This document shows, in pieces, positions 37,515 through 47,239 of a DNA stretch of 64,000 nucleotides. The DNA comes from Bauldia sp963759235 (GTDB taxonomy: Bacteria > Pseudomonadota > Alphaproteobacteria > Rhizobiales > Kaistiaceae). Positions within the stretch are counted from its first letter, which is position 1. Every line of letters starts with the position of its first letter. The notes beneath the pieces were generated by a model, which saw nothing but the letters and a program-made list of their open reading frames with translations, had not been told where the DNA came from and did no database searches. The stretch lies in assembly GCA_963759235.1 (NCBI GenBank), contig CAVWYO010000010.1:298250-362249 (forward strand), in the 5' to 3' direction. Both the position numbers and the translations under genes were made by a program.

Positions 37515-37853
37515 ATGAAGAAGTTCATCGCCTTGTACATGATGCCCGCCGCAGTCCTCGCCAAGATGGGGCCGCCGACGCCCGAGGAGATGCGGTCCGA
37601 GACGGAAAAATGGATGGCCTGGGTCAAGAAATACGGCGACGCCGTCGTCGATCCCGGCGCACCGCTCGGCAAAACCAAGCGCATCACCGCCGCTGGCGCG
37701 TCCGACGCGAAAAACGAGATCACCGCCTATTCGCTCGTGCAGGGCGATTCCCTCGATTCGGTGTCGAAGATGTTCATCGGACATCCGCACTTCGGCATGG
37801 CCGAGGGCGGAACGATCGAACTGGTCGAGTGCCTGCAGATTCCCGGCATGTAG
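37515..37853 (+). CDS. YCII-related domain protein
   Basis: A 112-residue single-domain protein that resembles the YCII/DGPF group of small alpha/beta dimeric proteins: KKFIALYMMP at the start, a helix with EEMRSETEKWMAWVKKYGDA, and the VDPGAPLGKTKRI and GGTIELVECLQI strands. Function in this family is mostly unknown; some members are dehydrochlorinase-like or fused to sigma factors. AAGGAGG with 7-bp spacing supports the ATG. Confidence 0.75.
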   Translation: MKKFIALYMMPAAVLAKMGPPTPEEMRSETEKWMAWVKKYGDAVVDPGAPLGKTKRITAAGASDAKNEITAYSLVQGDSLDSVSKMFIGHPHFGMAEGGTIELVECLQIPGM

Positions 37854-37946
37854 GAAACGCGCAAGACCCGCTGATCCGAGTGTCCGGGGACCTCGCCCGC
37901 GAACACCGCGGGCGGACCGGCCGCTCCAGCGGTCGGCGCCGCAGTG

Positions 37947-38786
37947 TCAGCGCGTCACGGCCGGAGACGTTGCGTGCAATTCCTTGTAGCCGTGGCTCAG
38001 GGCAAGACCTTCGATATCGATGATCTTGGCGTAGGCTTGCAGCGGCAAGAGCTCGACGCCGTCGAGAAGCATCGCCGCCCGCGCGTCTCGGCTGGCGTCG
38101 TCGGACAGCGCCGCGGTCAACGCTTCACGCAATCGGGTGACGCGTTCGCGGTCGGCGGTCGCGGAAGCGACGAATGGCGGAGCCGGCGCGGACTCGCTCC
38201 AGCACAGAATTCGGGTGCCGCTCAGCGCCGCCGGTCGGTGCCGGCCAAGCAGGGCGTGGAGGACGCAATCCATCGCCATGACGTCCGCCTTGCCGGCCCG
38301 CAACAAAGCGAGGCTGTCGATGTGGGCGCCGCTGACCTTCACCTTTGAAAAGAACCTGCCGTTCCGGCTGAATGGCGCGACGAGCGCCCTCAACGCGTTG
38401 GTGCCCGAATGGGAGTTGAAGCCGTTGACGGCGCACGCGGAGCCACGAAGGTCGTCGAGACCGGCAGCCTCGCTATCATCGCGGACGAGGACGACGCTGC
38501 GGTAGTTGGCGCCCTCGCACCCGGCGGCGGTGTAGCGCGGTGTAGCGATCACTTCGACGCTGCCGGCAAAACCGTAGATCAGGTCGTAGCCGCAGCACTG
38601 AGCGACCAGGAGTGCGGGGTGGGTCAAGATGCCCGGCACGGGAAGCCCGCGGGTCAACCTCCTCGGCACGCCGCGCAGGCCCTGTTTGCGCAGATGCCGC
38701 GCCAGAACCGACCACAGGAGTTCTTGAGCCGCTTCCGTCTCGGGCAGTTCGTACCAGGGAAGACACGCAATGCTCATCGACGGCAT
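37947..38786 (-). CDS. PhnD-like phosphate/phosphonate-type substrate-binding protein
   Basis: A 279-residue periplasmic-binding-fold protein of the PhnD/SsuA-like type: LTHPALLVAQCCGYDLIYG, YRSVVLVRDDSEAAGLDDLR, the ligand-loop NGFNSHSGTNALRALVAP and GKADVMAMDCVLHALLGRH. No signal peptide is visible, and no permease or ATPase gene is adjacent, so it may be a sensor-like or cytoplasmic relative instead of a transport component. Starts at 38786 or 38777 (MSIACLPWYELP) are both possible. Confidence 0.75.
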   Translation of the reverse strand: MPSMSIACLPWYELPETEAAQELLWSVLARHLRKQGLRGVPRRLTRGLPVPGILTHPALLVAQCCGYDLIYGFAGSVEVIATPRYTAAGCEGANYRSVVLVRDDSEAAGLDDLRGSACAVNGFNSHSGTNALRALVAPFSRNGRFFSKVKVSGAHIDSLALLRAGKADVMAMDCVLHALLGRHRPAALSGTRILCWSESAPAPPFVASATADRERVTRLREALTAALSDDASRDARAAMLLDGVELLPLQAYAKIIDIEGLALSHGYKELHATSPAVTR

Positions 38787-39170
38787 CCTGCCGATCGCGC
38801 CAGAGGCGGCCGCCAGCGTGCTTCACAGAGAAATCCCGGTGGCGGCCCTCGCCCAGGTTCGCGGGGTTTGTTGCCGCTTGCAACTGACGACCGGTTGGTC
38901 CGGCGTCTGCTCCGGCCAGATCCGGCGTAGAGGGTCAAAATGGCGAAAACCGGCCAATCGCTCCGCACCACCAGCAACGATCCGGGTGGTGCCAATCATC
39001 GGAACCGCGCCACAACGCGCGTCGTTCGCGGAACGGCCCGCAGATTCTCGGCGGTGCCGGCGGAAAGCGTGCTAAGCGATAGGTTCGTCCGGTGGGTCGG
39101 GTTTATCGCCGCGGTGCGTCCCCCTGGCCGCGACCCAGCCATCACGTATGGCTCACCCGAAAGGCAGTCC
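38787..39170. other. 384-bp divergent region before the LpxD homologue
   Basis: Separates the PhnD-like and LpxD starts. AAAGGCAG just upstream of 39171 is a plausible ribosome binding site. I see no RNA gene, strong hairpin or coding-like frame; an open frame running into LpxD from 38940 has no family similarity before residue 78. Confidence 0.4.
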
Positions 39171-40268
39171 ATGACATCCATGCCCATCGGCGATCCGCGC
39201 TTCTTCGCGCGGAGCGGACCCCACACGCTGGCGGCCGTGGCGACCGCCGCCGCCGGCAGCGCGCCGCTCAGCGACTTGCTGCTGACCGGCATCGCGCCGC
39301 TGCAAACGGCAGGGCCGGGCGACGTCAGCTTTCTCGACAACCGCCACTACGCGATGGCGATGGAAACGACGCGCGCCGGCGCCGTGATCGTCCACCCGGA
39401 CATGCTTGCTCGCGTGCCGGCGGCGACGATACCGATCGTCACCAGCGCCCCCTACGAGGGATGGGCTCGCGTCGCGACGCTGTTTCATCCCGAGCAGAGC
39501 ATGTCTCCCGGGATTCATCCCTCGGCGGTGGTCGACGCGCTTGCGTCGGTCGATCCGCTGGCGGAGATCGGACCCTTTGCCGTGGTCGAGGCGGGGGCCA
39601 GGATCGGCGCCGGGTGCCGACTGGGCTCTCACGTCTTCGTCGGCCGGGGGGTGGTGATGGGCCGCGATTGCCGCATCGGTCCGCATGCCAGCGTCAGCCA
39701 CGCGATCATCGGGGCGCGGGTGTACGTATATCCGGGCGCGCGGATCGGCCAGGAGGGCTTCAGCTTCGCATCGACCAAGGCAGGCTTCCTCACCATACCG
39801 CAACTCGGGCGGGTCATCCTCGAAGACGACGTCGAGATCGGCGCCAATTCGACGATCGATCGCGGATCGACCGGCGACACGATCATTGGTGCCGGCTCGC
39901 GGATCGATAACCTGGTCCAGATCGGCCACAACGTTCGCCTCGGCCGCTGTTGCGTGATCGTCGCGCAAGTCGGCATCGCCGGCTCGACGGTCTTCGAGGA
40001 TTTCGTTCAAGTGGGCGGCCAAGCTGCCATCGCCGGCCATCTGCATATCGAGGCGGGAGCGAAGATCGGCGCCCAGTCGGGGGTGATGGCAGATGTGCCC
40101 GCCGGGATAACCGTGCAGGGCACGCCGGCGCAGCCGCAACGCGACTTCTTCAAGCAGGTCGCCATCCTGAAGCGGATCATGCGCACCTATTCGCCGCGCA
40201 CCAAGCAAGCCGCCGCGCGCCGGTTGCCGGCACCGACCACGAAAAAGGCGAAGCCCCAACGATCGTGA
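39171..40268 (+). CDS. lpxD: UDP-3-O-(3-hydroxyacyl)glucosamine N-acyltransferase-like (LpxD)
   Basis: A 365-residue left-handed beta-helix acyltransferase. The uridine-binding N-terminal domain has PGDVSFLDNRHYA; hexapeptide repeats run from about residue 115 to 315 (AEIGPFAVVEAGARIGAGC and on), with the acyl-pantetheine motif IGQEGFSF and the catalytic His in QIGHNVRLG. It N-acylates the lipid A precursor. The basic Ala/Lys-rich C-terminal tail is a little longer than usual. It is not next to bamA, fabZ or lpxA, the normal setting, so it could be a second copy. Confidence 0.9.
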   Translation: MTSMPIGDPRFFARSGPHTLAAVATAAAGSAPLSDLLLTGIAPLQTAGPGDVSFLDNRHYAMAMETTRAGAVIVHPDMLARVPAATIPIVTSAPYEGWARVATLFHPEQSMSPGIHPSAVVDALASVDPLAEIGPFAVVEAGARIGAGCRLGSHVFVGRGVVMGRDCRIGPHASVSHAIIGARVYVYPGARIGQEGFSFASTKAGFLTIPQLGRVILEDDVEIGANSTIDRGSTGDTIIGAGSRIDNLVQIGHNVRLGRCCVIVAQVGIAGSTVFEDFVQVGGQAAIAGHLHIEAGAKIGAQSGVMADVPAGITVQGTPAQPQRDFFKQVAILKRIMRTYSPRTKQAAARRLPAPTTKKAKPQRS

Positions 40269-40293
40269 AGCATCGGCCGCGCCATGACCTGGC

Positions 40294-42069
40294 TCAGATG
40301 CCGTTTGCCTGGAGCCACATTTCGAGAAGTCCGACTTGCCACAGCTCCGCGCTGGCGAGCGGAGACGGCTCCGTCTCGGGTGCGGCGGACAGGCTGTCGA
40401 GGTAGCTCGGGCGGAACAGCCCGCGCTGGCGCGCCGCCGCCGAGGCCAGGGTATCGCGTACCATCTCGGCGTAGGGCTCCTTGAGGCGCTGCAGCGTGGG
40501 GACCGGGAAATAGCCCTTCTTGCGATCGATCACCTCGTGCGGAATGAGCGTCCGCGCAACGTCCTTCAATATGGCCTTGCCCCGATTGATAAGCTTGTAG
40601 TTGACGGGAATGCGCGCGGCGAGTTCGACGAGCTCGTGGTCGACGAACGGAACCCGCGCCTCGATCCCCCAGGCCATCGTCATGTCGTCGACGCGCTTCA
40701 ACTGGTTTTCGGCGAGCAGCACCGTGGTGTCGAGGCGGAGCACCCGGTCGGTCGGCGTCGCGGCACCCGGGCGGGTCAGCTCATCGGCGATCAACTTCTG
40801 GCTTGCACCGTCCCCCGCATGCGACGCCTCGCACAGATGCTGCTTCACCCGCTCGCGCCCCGGCGAGAAGTACACGCGGGCATGATCGGCGACGATATCC
40901 TTCGAATTGGCCAGAAGCCGGTGCCGGTAGTAGCCGGCGAACACCTCGTCGGCGCCCTGGCCCGTCTGCACGACCTTGATGTGCTTCGCCACCTCTTCGC
41001 CGAGCAGGTAGAAGCCGACATAGTCGTGTGAGATCATCGGCTCCGACATCGCCGCGATGGTGGCGGGCAGCGCTTCGAAGAGCCGCCGCGAGTCGATGAA
41101 GATCCTGCGGTGGTCGGTGTGGAACCGCTCGGCGACCAGGTCGGAATAGGCGAACTCGTCGCCCTTCTCGTCGTCGGCATCCTCGAAGCCGATCGAAAAG
41201 GTCATCAGACCGGTCTGGCCGAATTCGGCGAGGAGGCCGACCACCAGGCTGGAATCGACACCGCCGGAGAGGAGCACGCCGACCGGCACGTCGGCAACCA
41301 TGCGCCGCTTGACCGCAAGGCGGAGCGCGTCCAGCAGCCGGTCCCGCCATTCCTCGCGCGAGGCCTCGGGAGCCGCCGGGTCGGGCTCGTAGCTCGTCGA
41401 CCAGTAGTGGCGGTCGGTGGTCCGCCCGTTCGGCTCGACGACCCGCACCGTCGCCGGCGGCAACTTGCCCACGCCGGCGAGAATGGTACGCGGCGCCGGC
41501 ACGACCGAATTGAGGGTTATGTAATTGTCGAGGGCGATCCGGTCGATCGCGGTATCCACCTCGCCGCCGGCGAGCAGCGCGGGCAGGGACGAGGCGAAGC
41601 GCAACCGTCTGCCGGTCGAGGCGTAGTAGAGCGGCTTGATGCCGAAGCGGTCGCGGGCGAGGATCAGGCGGCCCGACTCCCGCTCGTGGATGGCAAAGGC
41701 GAACATGCCGTTGAGGCGGGAGACGAAGTCGAGCCCAAAGGCGTGGTAGGCTTTGAGGATGACCTCGGTGTCGCCTTCTGAGAAGAAGCAGTAGCCCTTC
41801 GCCTCGAGCTCGGCGCGCAGTTCCTTGTAGTTGTAGATGCAGCCGTTGAAGACGATGGCGAGGCCGAGACCCGGGTCGAGCATGGGCTGGCTGGACGCGT
41901 CCGACAGGTCGATGACCTTGAGCCGGCGGTGGCCGAGGGCGACCCTGTCATGGGCGAGAATCCCCGTGCCGTCGGGCCCGCGAAGCTTCAGGCGTTCGGT
42001 CATCCGCGCCACCGCGACGACATCGGCGGCACCGCCGTCGAACCGCACCTCGCCCGCAAATCCGCACAA
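40294..42069 (-). CDS. asparagine synthase-type glutamine amidotransferase (N-acetylglutaminylglutamine amidotransferase-like)
   Basis: A 591-residue AsnB-family enzyme. Start is TTG at 42069, because it puts the glutaminase nucleophile Cys at position 2 (CGFAGEVRFDG) and has AAGGAGA before it; ATG starts further upstream would bury the Cys. Other motifs: RGPDGTG, VFNGCIYNYKELR, the PP-loop ATP site LLSGGVDSSLVVG and SIGFED. The length and VPAPRTILAGVGKLPPATVR segment best match the amidotransferase that makes the osmolyte N-acetylglutaminylglutamine amide, but its synthetase partner is not adjacent. Divergent from the hydantoinase operon. Confidence 0.88.
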   Translation of the reverse strand: MCGFAGEVRFDGGAADVVAVARMTERLKLRGPDGTGILAHDRVALGHRRLKVIDLSDASSQPMLDPGLGLAIVFNGCIYNYKELRAELEAKGYCFFSEGDTEVILKAYHAFGLDFVSRLNGMFAFAIHERESGRLILARDRFGIKPLYYASTGRRLRFASSLPALLAGGEVDTAIDRIALDNYITLNSVVPAPRTILAGVGKLPPATVRVVEPNGRTTDRHYWSTSYEPDPAAPEASREEWRDRLLDALRLAVKRRMVADVPVGVLLSGGVDSSLVVGLLAEFGQTGLMTFSIGFEDADDEKGDEFAYSDLVAERFHTDHRRIFIDSRRLFEALPATIAAMSEPMISHDYVGFYLLGEEVAKHIKVVQTGQGADEVFAGYYRHRLLANSKDIVADHARVYFSPGRERVKQHLCEASHAGDGASQKLIADELTRPGAATPTDRVLRLDTTVLLAENQLKRVDDMTMAWGIEARVPFVDHELVELAARIPVNYKLINRGKAILKDVARTLIPHEVIDRKKGYFPVPTLQRLKEPYAEMVRDTLASAAARQRGLFRPSYLDSLSAAPETEPSPLASAELWQVGLLEMWLQANGI

Positions 42070-42311
42070 GCCGCTGCGTCTCCTTACCCGACGGATCGGC
42101 GAAGTCGCCCCCCTGGAACGACTGCCATGGGCCCTTTCGCGACACAAGCGGGAAACGCGGCTTCGGCCGCGCCTCCACCACCAACCTCCGTCAATGCTCG
42201 TTCCTACCCATTTGGGTAGTCGGCCTCTCCTACCCTCCGCCGCGATTGCCCTTAAGGCGTCTCGCCGGTTTCAATCATCTCCTCGGCAGCGTCGAGGGGA
42301 GACAAAGCGCG
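42070..42311. promoter_or_regulatory. divergent promoter region of the amidotransferase and the hydantoinase operon
   Basis: 242 bp between two divergent starts. It holds the AAGGAGA leader of the minus-strand gene and GAGGGGAGACAAAG before 42312. No clear promoter hexamers or operator recognised. Confidence 0.45.
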
Positions 42312-44069
42312 ATGGATACCCGGCCGCGGCCCGACAACGGCCGAGCCGCGCGGGCCGCCGACGCGGTGACCCGCGAGATCATCAACGGCAAGCTGCTGGC
42401 CACCGTCGACGAGATGGCGATCGTGCTCGCCCGCGCCTCGATGAGCCCCGTCGTCTATGAGGTGCTCGACTTCGCCTGCGGCATCTGCGACGGCCGCGGC
42501 GACCTCGTCGCCCAGACCAACGGCATCACCATCTTCACCGGCACGTTTTCGCGCCAGGTCCACTTCGTCATCGAGCGATTCGGGACCGAGATGAAGCCGG
42601 GCGACACGTTCCTCACCAACGATCCCTTCGAAGGCGGCACCCACGCCTGCGACTTCGCCATCATCCGGCCGATCTTCTGCGACGGCGAGCGGATCGCCTG
42701 GGGGATCGCGGTGGCGCACCTCCTCGACGTCGGCGGCGCCGTCGCCGGCAGCATCCCGCCGGATGCGACGTCGGTCTTCCAGGAGGGGCTGAGGCTCTCC
42801 GGGGTGCGGCTCACCCGCGACGACAAGCCGATCGACGACATCGTCCGCATCGTCACCGAAAACGTGCGGCTGCCGCGGCTGGCGCTCGGCGACATCAACG
42901 CCGAGCTTGCGGCGGTCAGGATCGCCGAGCGACGCATCCTCGAGACGGCGGCAAAATACGGCATCGCGGCGCTCGACGAGACGTTCCGCTTCCTGCTCGC
43001 GGCCAGCGAGGCGCGCGCCCGCGCGGTGATCGCGGAACTCCCCGACGGCGAATATGGAGCCGAGGACATCGTCGACGGCGACGGGGCGACCGACGATCCC
43101 ATCCCGGTCAAGGTGGTCGTCAGGATCAAGGGGTCGGAGATCGAGGCGGACTTCACCGGCTCCAGCCCGTCCCGCAACGCCCCGATCAACTGCAGCCGCG
43201 GAGCGCTGACCTCGGCGGTCAAGACGGTCATGAAGGCGCTGGTCGCGCCGCAGGAGCCGTCGAACGACGGCTGGTTCCGGCCGCTGACGGTGACCGCGCC
43301 GGAGGGAACGATCTTCACCGCCGAAAAGCCGTCGCCGACCGGCTGGTATTACGAGGGTGCGGCGCAGGCGTCGGAGCTGGTGTGGAAGGCGCTGGCGCCG
43401 CTGGCGCCGGAGCGGTTCACCGCCGGCACCTATGTCAGCCTCTGCGCCACCTACATCTCCGGCTCGGGCGCCGACGGCCTCTTCGTCCACATCGAGCCGC
43501 AGAACGGCGGCTGGGGGGCGACGCGCGAGCGCGACGGGGCGAGCGGGCTGATCGCCATCACCGACGGCGACACCTACAATTATTCGATCGAGCTCCTGGA
43601 GGCGAAATTCCCGCTGCTCGTCCGCCGCTACGATTACAACATCAAGGACGGCGTCGGCGCCGGTCGCCACCGCGGCGGCTTCGGCCTGGTGCGGGAGTAC
43701 GAGATCGAGTGCGACGACGCGGTGCTCTACGGCAGCTACGGCCGCACCGAGACGCCGCCATGGGGGGTCGACGGCGGCAGAAGCGGCACGCTGAACGGCA
43801 TGGAGGTTGTGCGCGGCGGCAGCCGCACGCGGCTCACCCGCACGCCGCGCTTTCCGCTGAGGCGCGGCGACCTGGTCCGCATCATCACCGGCGGCGGCGG
43901 CGGCTGGGGCGATCCGCTCGACCGCGCGCCAGCCGACGTCGCCCGCGACTTCCGCGACGGACTGATCGACGCCGACAAGGCCGAGAGCCTCTACGGCATC
44001 GCCATCGACCGGTCGAGCGGCACGGTCGACGCGAAAGCGACCGCCCGGCTGAGAGGAGCGCCGCGATGA
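42312..44069 (+). CDS. hyuB: hydantoinase B/oxoprolinase family protein
   Basis: The large B subunit (585 residues) of an ATP-dependent hydantoinase or 5-oxoprolinase-type enzyme. Typical segments: SMSPVVYEVLDFACGICDGRG, a metal-site-like TNDPFEGGTHACDF, DIVRIVTENVRLP, DFTGSSPSRNAPINCSRGA and the terminal TGGGGGWGDPL. It works with the HyuA product encoded next, overlapping by ATGA. Substrates of the family include hydantoins, N-methylhydantoin and 5-oxoproline; acetone and acetophenone carboxylases are relatives. The coupled polyamine-type ABC transporter suggests an imported, probably nitrogen-containing substrate. Confidence 0.93.
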   Translation: MDTRPRPDNGRAARAADAVTREIINGKLLATVDEMAIVLARASMSPVVYEVLDFACGICDGRGDLVAQTNGITIFTGTFSRQVHFVIERFGTEMKPGDTFLTNDPFEGGTHACDFAIIRPIFCDGERIAWGIAVAHLLDVGGAVAGSIPPDATSVFQEGLRLSGVRLTRDDKPIDDIVRIVTENVRLPRLALGDINAELAAVRIAERRILETAAKYGIAALDETFRFLLAASEARARAVIAELPDGEYGAEDIVDGDGATDDPIPVKVVVRIKGSEIEADFTGSSPSRNAPINCSRGALTSAVKTVMKALVAPQEPSNDGWFRPLTVTAPEGTIFTAEKPSPTGWYYEGAAQASELVWKALAPLAPERFTAGTYVSLCATYISGSGADGLFVHIEPQNGGWGATRERDGASGLIAITDGDTYNYSIELLEAKFPLLVRRYDYNIKDGVGAGRHRGGFGLVREYEIECDDAVLYGSYGRTETPPWGVDGGRSGTLNGMEVVRGGSRTRLTRTPRFPLRRGDLVRIITGGGGGWGDPLDRAPADVARDFRDGLIDADKAESLYGIAIDRSSGTVDAKATARLRGAPR

Positions 44070-46114
44070 TCAGGATCGCGTCGGACGCCGGCGGCACCTT
44101 CACCGACCTCATCGCCTTCAACGAAGCCTCCGGCGCGATCCTCGTCGGCAAGGCGCTGACCACGCCGCAGGACCCCTCGCTCGGCGTCCTCGACACGATT
44201 TACCAGGCGAACGAGACCGGCCTCGACCAGCGCGCCGCCTCGTTCTTCGTCCACGGCGGGACGACGGTGATCAACGCCATCACCGAGCGTAAGGGCGTGC
44301 CAACCGCCCTCGTCACGACACGCGGCTTCCGCGACGTGATCGCCATCGGCCGCGGCAACCGGCCGGACCTCTACAATCTGCATTCGCTGCCCTCCGAGCC
44401 GTTCGTCCCGCGCCATCTCCGCTTCGAGGTGAGCGAACGGGTCGACGCCAAGGGGCGCGTGCGCGCGCCGCTCGCCATGGACGAGGTCGACGCGGTCGCC
44501 GAGGCGATTGCCGGCTCCGGCGTCGCGGCGGTCGCCATCATGTTCCTGCACGCCTATGCCAACCCCGAGCACGAAGCGGCGGCAGCGGCGCGGCTCCGCC
44601 AGATACTGCCCGGCCTGGCGGTCACCGCCAGCCACGAAGTGTCGCGCAACTGGCGGGAATACGAGCGCTCCAACACGGCCGTGCTGTCGGCCTATGTGCA
44701 GCCGATCATGGCGCGCTACCTCGCCAATCTCGACGACGCGCTGTCGGCCGAAGGATTGTCGTGTCCGCGCTACTGCATGCAGTCGAACGGCGGGCTCGCC
44801 AAGTTCGACGCCGCCGAAGCGGCGCCCCTCGCCCTGGTCGAGTCCGGCCCGGCCGGCGGCGTCGCCGGTGCGGTCAGGGTCGGCGAGGCGCTCGGCGAGG
44901 CCGACATCCTCTATCTCGACGTCGGCGGGACGACGGCGAAATGCTCGCTGGTGCGCGGCGGCCAGCCGGTGTTGAAGTCCGACTACAAGCTCGAATGGAC
45001 GCGGCTCACCCCCGGCTATCCGGTGCAGGTGCCGGTGGTCGACATCGTCGAGATCGGCGCCGGCGGCGGATCGATCGCCCATGTCGGCCCGGCCGGCGAG
45101 TTGCGCGTCGGGCCGCAGAGCGCCGGGGCGGATCCGGGGCCCGCCTGTTACGGGCGCGGCGGCGACCAGCCGACGGTCACCGACGCCAAGCTGATCACCG
45201 GGGTCATCGACGCCGAGCGCTTCGCCGGCGGCAGGATGCGGCTCGACCGCGACCTCGCCGCTCGGTCGCTCGAGCCGATCGCCGCGCACCTCGGCACCTC
45301 CGTCGTCGCCGCGGCCGAGGCGGTGATCCGCCTCGCCGAAGCCAACATGATCAACGCGCTGAAGCTGGTGACGATCCAGCGCGGCCACGACCCGCGCGAC
45401 CTGACCATGGTGGTGAGCGGCGGTGGCGGTCCGATGCATGCGGCGACGCTTGGCCGCGAGCTCGGCGTCAAGCGCACGGTGATCCCGCGCTATGTCGGGC
45501 TGTTTTCGGCCTGGGGGATGCTCGCCGCCCGGCCGCGTCTCGACCTTCGCCAGACCCGCTTCTCCACCTTGACGCCCGACACCCCCGCCGCGGCACGCGC
45601 TTTGTTCGGCGAATTGGAGGCGGAGGCGACGCGGTATTTCGGCGACTCCGCGTCGCACCCGCTGGTTTTCGACCGCAGAATTGAGATGCGCTATGTCGGC
45701 CAGGAGCACACGGTCGCCGCCCCCTTCGATCCGACCGCGGACAGCGCCGATGTGTTGCTCGAAGCATTTCATGCAAATCACGAGCAGGCTTACACTTTTC
45801 GGCTTGCTGACACCGACGTGGAACTGGTCACCTACCATCTCGGCGCCGAACTCGACACGCCGCGGGTCGACCTTCCCGAAATCATCGTCGAGACGACCGT
45901 GGAGGACGCCTTGATCGGCGATCAGGCGGTCTCCATCGGCGAGGCGGGCGCGCAGGGGCGCGCCAGGGTCTATGATCGCGATCGCCTGCCGCCGGGGACC
46001 GTGCTCGACGGACCGGTCCTCATCGAGGAGCCGACCGCGACAACCCTGGTCCTCCCCGGCCAGCGGGTAAGGATCGACCGCTTCGGGCTGTTGCTGATCG
46101 AGGAAGCCAGTTGA
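44066..46114 (+). CDS. hyuA: hydantoinase A/oxoprolinase family protein
   Basis: The A subunit (682 residues), an actin-like ATPase fold. It begins MIRIASDAGGTFTDLIAFNE (phosphate-1 loop), has the VHGGTTVINAITERKG region, ESGPAGGVAGAVRVG, the LDVGGTTAKCSLV second phosphate loop and VSGGGGPMHAATLGRELG. It hydrolyses ATP to phosphorylate the substrate carbonyl, allowing ring opening or carboxylation. The start overlaps hyuB by 4 bp with GAGAGGAG ahead. Confidence 0.94.
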   Translation: MIRIASDAGGTFTDLIAFNEASGAILVGKALTTPQDPSLGVLDTIYQANETGLDQRAASFFVHGGTTVINAITERKGVPTALVTTRGFRDVIAIGRGNRPDLYNLHSLPSEPFVPRHLRFEVSERVDAKGRVRAPLAMDEVDAVAEAIAGSGVAAVAIMFLHAYANPEHEAAAAARLRQILPGLAVTASHEVSRNWREYERSNTAVLSAYVQPIMARYLANLDDALSAEGLSCPRYCMQSNGGLAKFDAAEAAPLALVESGPAGGVAGAVRVGEALGEADILYLDVGGTTAKCSLVRGGQPVLKSDYKLEWTRLTPGYPVQVPVVDIVEIGAGGGSIAHVGPAGELRVGPQSAGADPGPACYGRGGDQPTVTDAKLITGVIDAERFAGGRMRLDRDLAARSLEPIAAHLGTSVVAAAEAVIRLAEANMINALKLVTIQRGHDPRDLTMVVSGGGGPMHAATLGRELGVKRTVIPRYVGLFSAWGMLAARPRLDLRQTRFSTLTPDTPAAARALFGELEAEATRYFGDSASHPLVFDRRIEMRYVGQEHTVAAPFDPTADSADVLLEAFHANHEQAYTFRLADTDVELVTYHLGAELDTPRVDLPEIIVETTVEDALIGDQAVSIGEAGAQGRARVYDRDRLPPGTVLDGPVLIEEPTATTLVLPGQRVRIDRFGLLLIEEAS

Positions 46115-47223
46115 GCACGTCGGCCGCAACCTCCATCACCCTCGACCGGGTCACCAAGGTCTACGACGCGCCGGTGGTCGCCGACGTGTCGCTGGAGATC
46201 GCCGGCGGATCGTTCGTCACGCTGCTCGGGCCATCCGGATCGGGCAAGAGCACCATCCTGCAAATGATCGGCGGCTTCGTGCCGCCGACCGCCGGACGCA
46301 TCCTGTTCGGGACGGAAGACGTGACGGAGCTGCCGCCGAACAAGCGCCCGTGCAACACGATCTTCCAGGACCTCGGGCTGTTCCCCCACATGACGGTCGC
46401 CGACAACGTCGCCTATGGCCTGCGCATCCGCGGCGTCGAGGCGGACGCCCGGCGGAAGCGGGTGCGGGACATGCTGGCGATCGTTGCGCTGGACGGCTAC
46501 GAGCAGCGCCGCGTCCACCAGCTCTCCGGCGGCCAGCGCCAGCGGGTGGCGCTGGCGCGCGCCCTCGTGCTCGAGCCGCTGGTCCTGCTTCTCGACGAAC
46601 CGCTGACCGGGCTCGACGAGCAGCTCCGCCAGCAGCTCCGCGACGAGATCGGCCGATTGCACCGCCGCCTCGGCGCGACCTTCCTCGCCGTCACCCATAA
46701 CCAGGAGGAAGCGCTGTCGCTCAGCGACCGCACCGCAGTGCTCCGCGACGGGCAGATCGAGCAGGTCGGCACGCCGCGGGAGCTGTTCGAGACGCCGGCC
46801 AATGTCTTCGTCGCGCGTTTCGTCGGCGTCGACGCAATGATCAGGCCGGAGAGCGTCGAGCCCGGGCCGGAGGTGTGGATCGCCACCGTCGCCGGCCGAC
46901 GCATTCCCTGCGACCCGCCCCGCCGCCGCACCACCGCCGGCAGCTACGCGCTGGCACTGCGGCCGGAGCGCATCCGGCCGAGCCGGCCCGACGAAGAGCC
47001 GGATTTCGGTCCGCTGACGGTGACCGGCACGACCTACAAGGGCCGCGACGTGGAGGTCGAGGCGGAACTTCCCGACGCGCAGATCCTCAAGTTCCTCATT
47101 CCCGCCGATCAACAAGGGGCGCTGCCGGCCGTCGGCGCCTCGATCGACGTGGTCTGGAAGCCGCACCGGGCTCTCCTGGTGGCGGATACCGGCACGGCCG
47201 AGACTACACCTGAGCACCAATGA
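46111..47223 (+). CDS. potA: ABC transporter ATP-binding protein, spermidine/putrescine (PotA) type
   Basis: A 370-residue import ATPase: Walker A GPSGSGKST, Q-loop FQDLGLFPHMTV, signature LSGGQRQRVALARAL, Walker B VLLLDEPLTGLD, switch His in VTHNQEEALSL, and a C-terminal TOBE domain (SYALALRPERIRPS). The start is a TTG at 46111 inside GTTGA, overlapping the hyuA stop, with GAGGAAG upstream. It powers the two permeases encoded downstream. Being fused to the hydantoinase transcript, it is probably not a true polyamine importer. Confidence 0.93.
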   Translation: MSTSAATSITLDRVTKVYDAPVVADVSLEIAGGSFVTLLGPSGSGKSTILQMIGGFVPPTAGRILFGTEDVTELPPNKRPCNTIFQDLGLFPHMTVADNVAYGLRIRGVEADARRKRVRDMLAIVALDGYEQRRVHQLSGGQRQRVALARALVLEPLVLLLDEPLTGLDEQLRQQLRDEIGRLHRRLGATFLAVTHNQEEALSLSDRTAVLRDGQIEQVGTPRELFETPANVFVARFVGVDAMIRPESVEPGPEVWIATVAGRRIPCDPPRRRTTAGSYALALRPERIRPSRPDEEPDFGPLTVTGTTYKGRDVEVEAELPDAQILKFLIPADQQGALPAVGASIDVVWKPHRALLVADTGTAETTPEHQ

Positions 47224-47239
47224 AGAAGGGGTAGCGACA

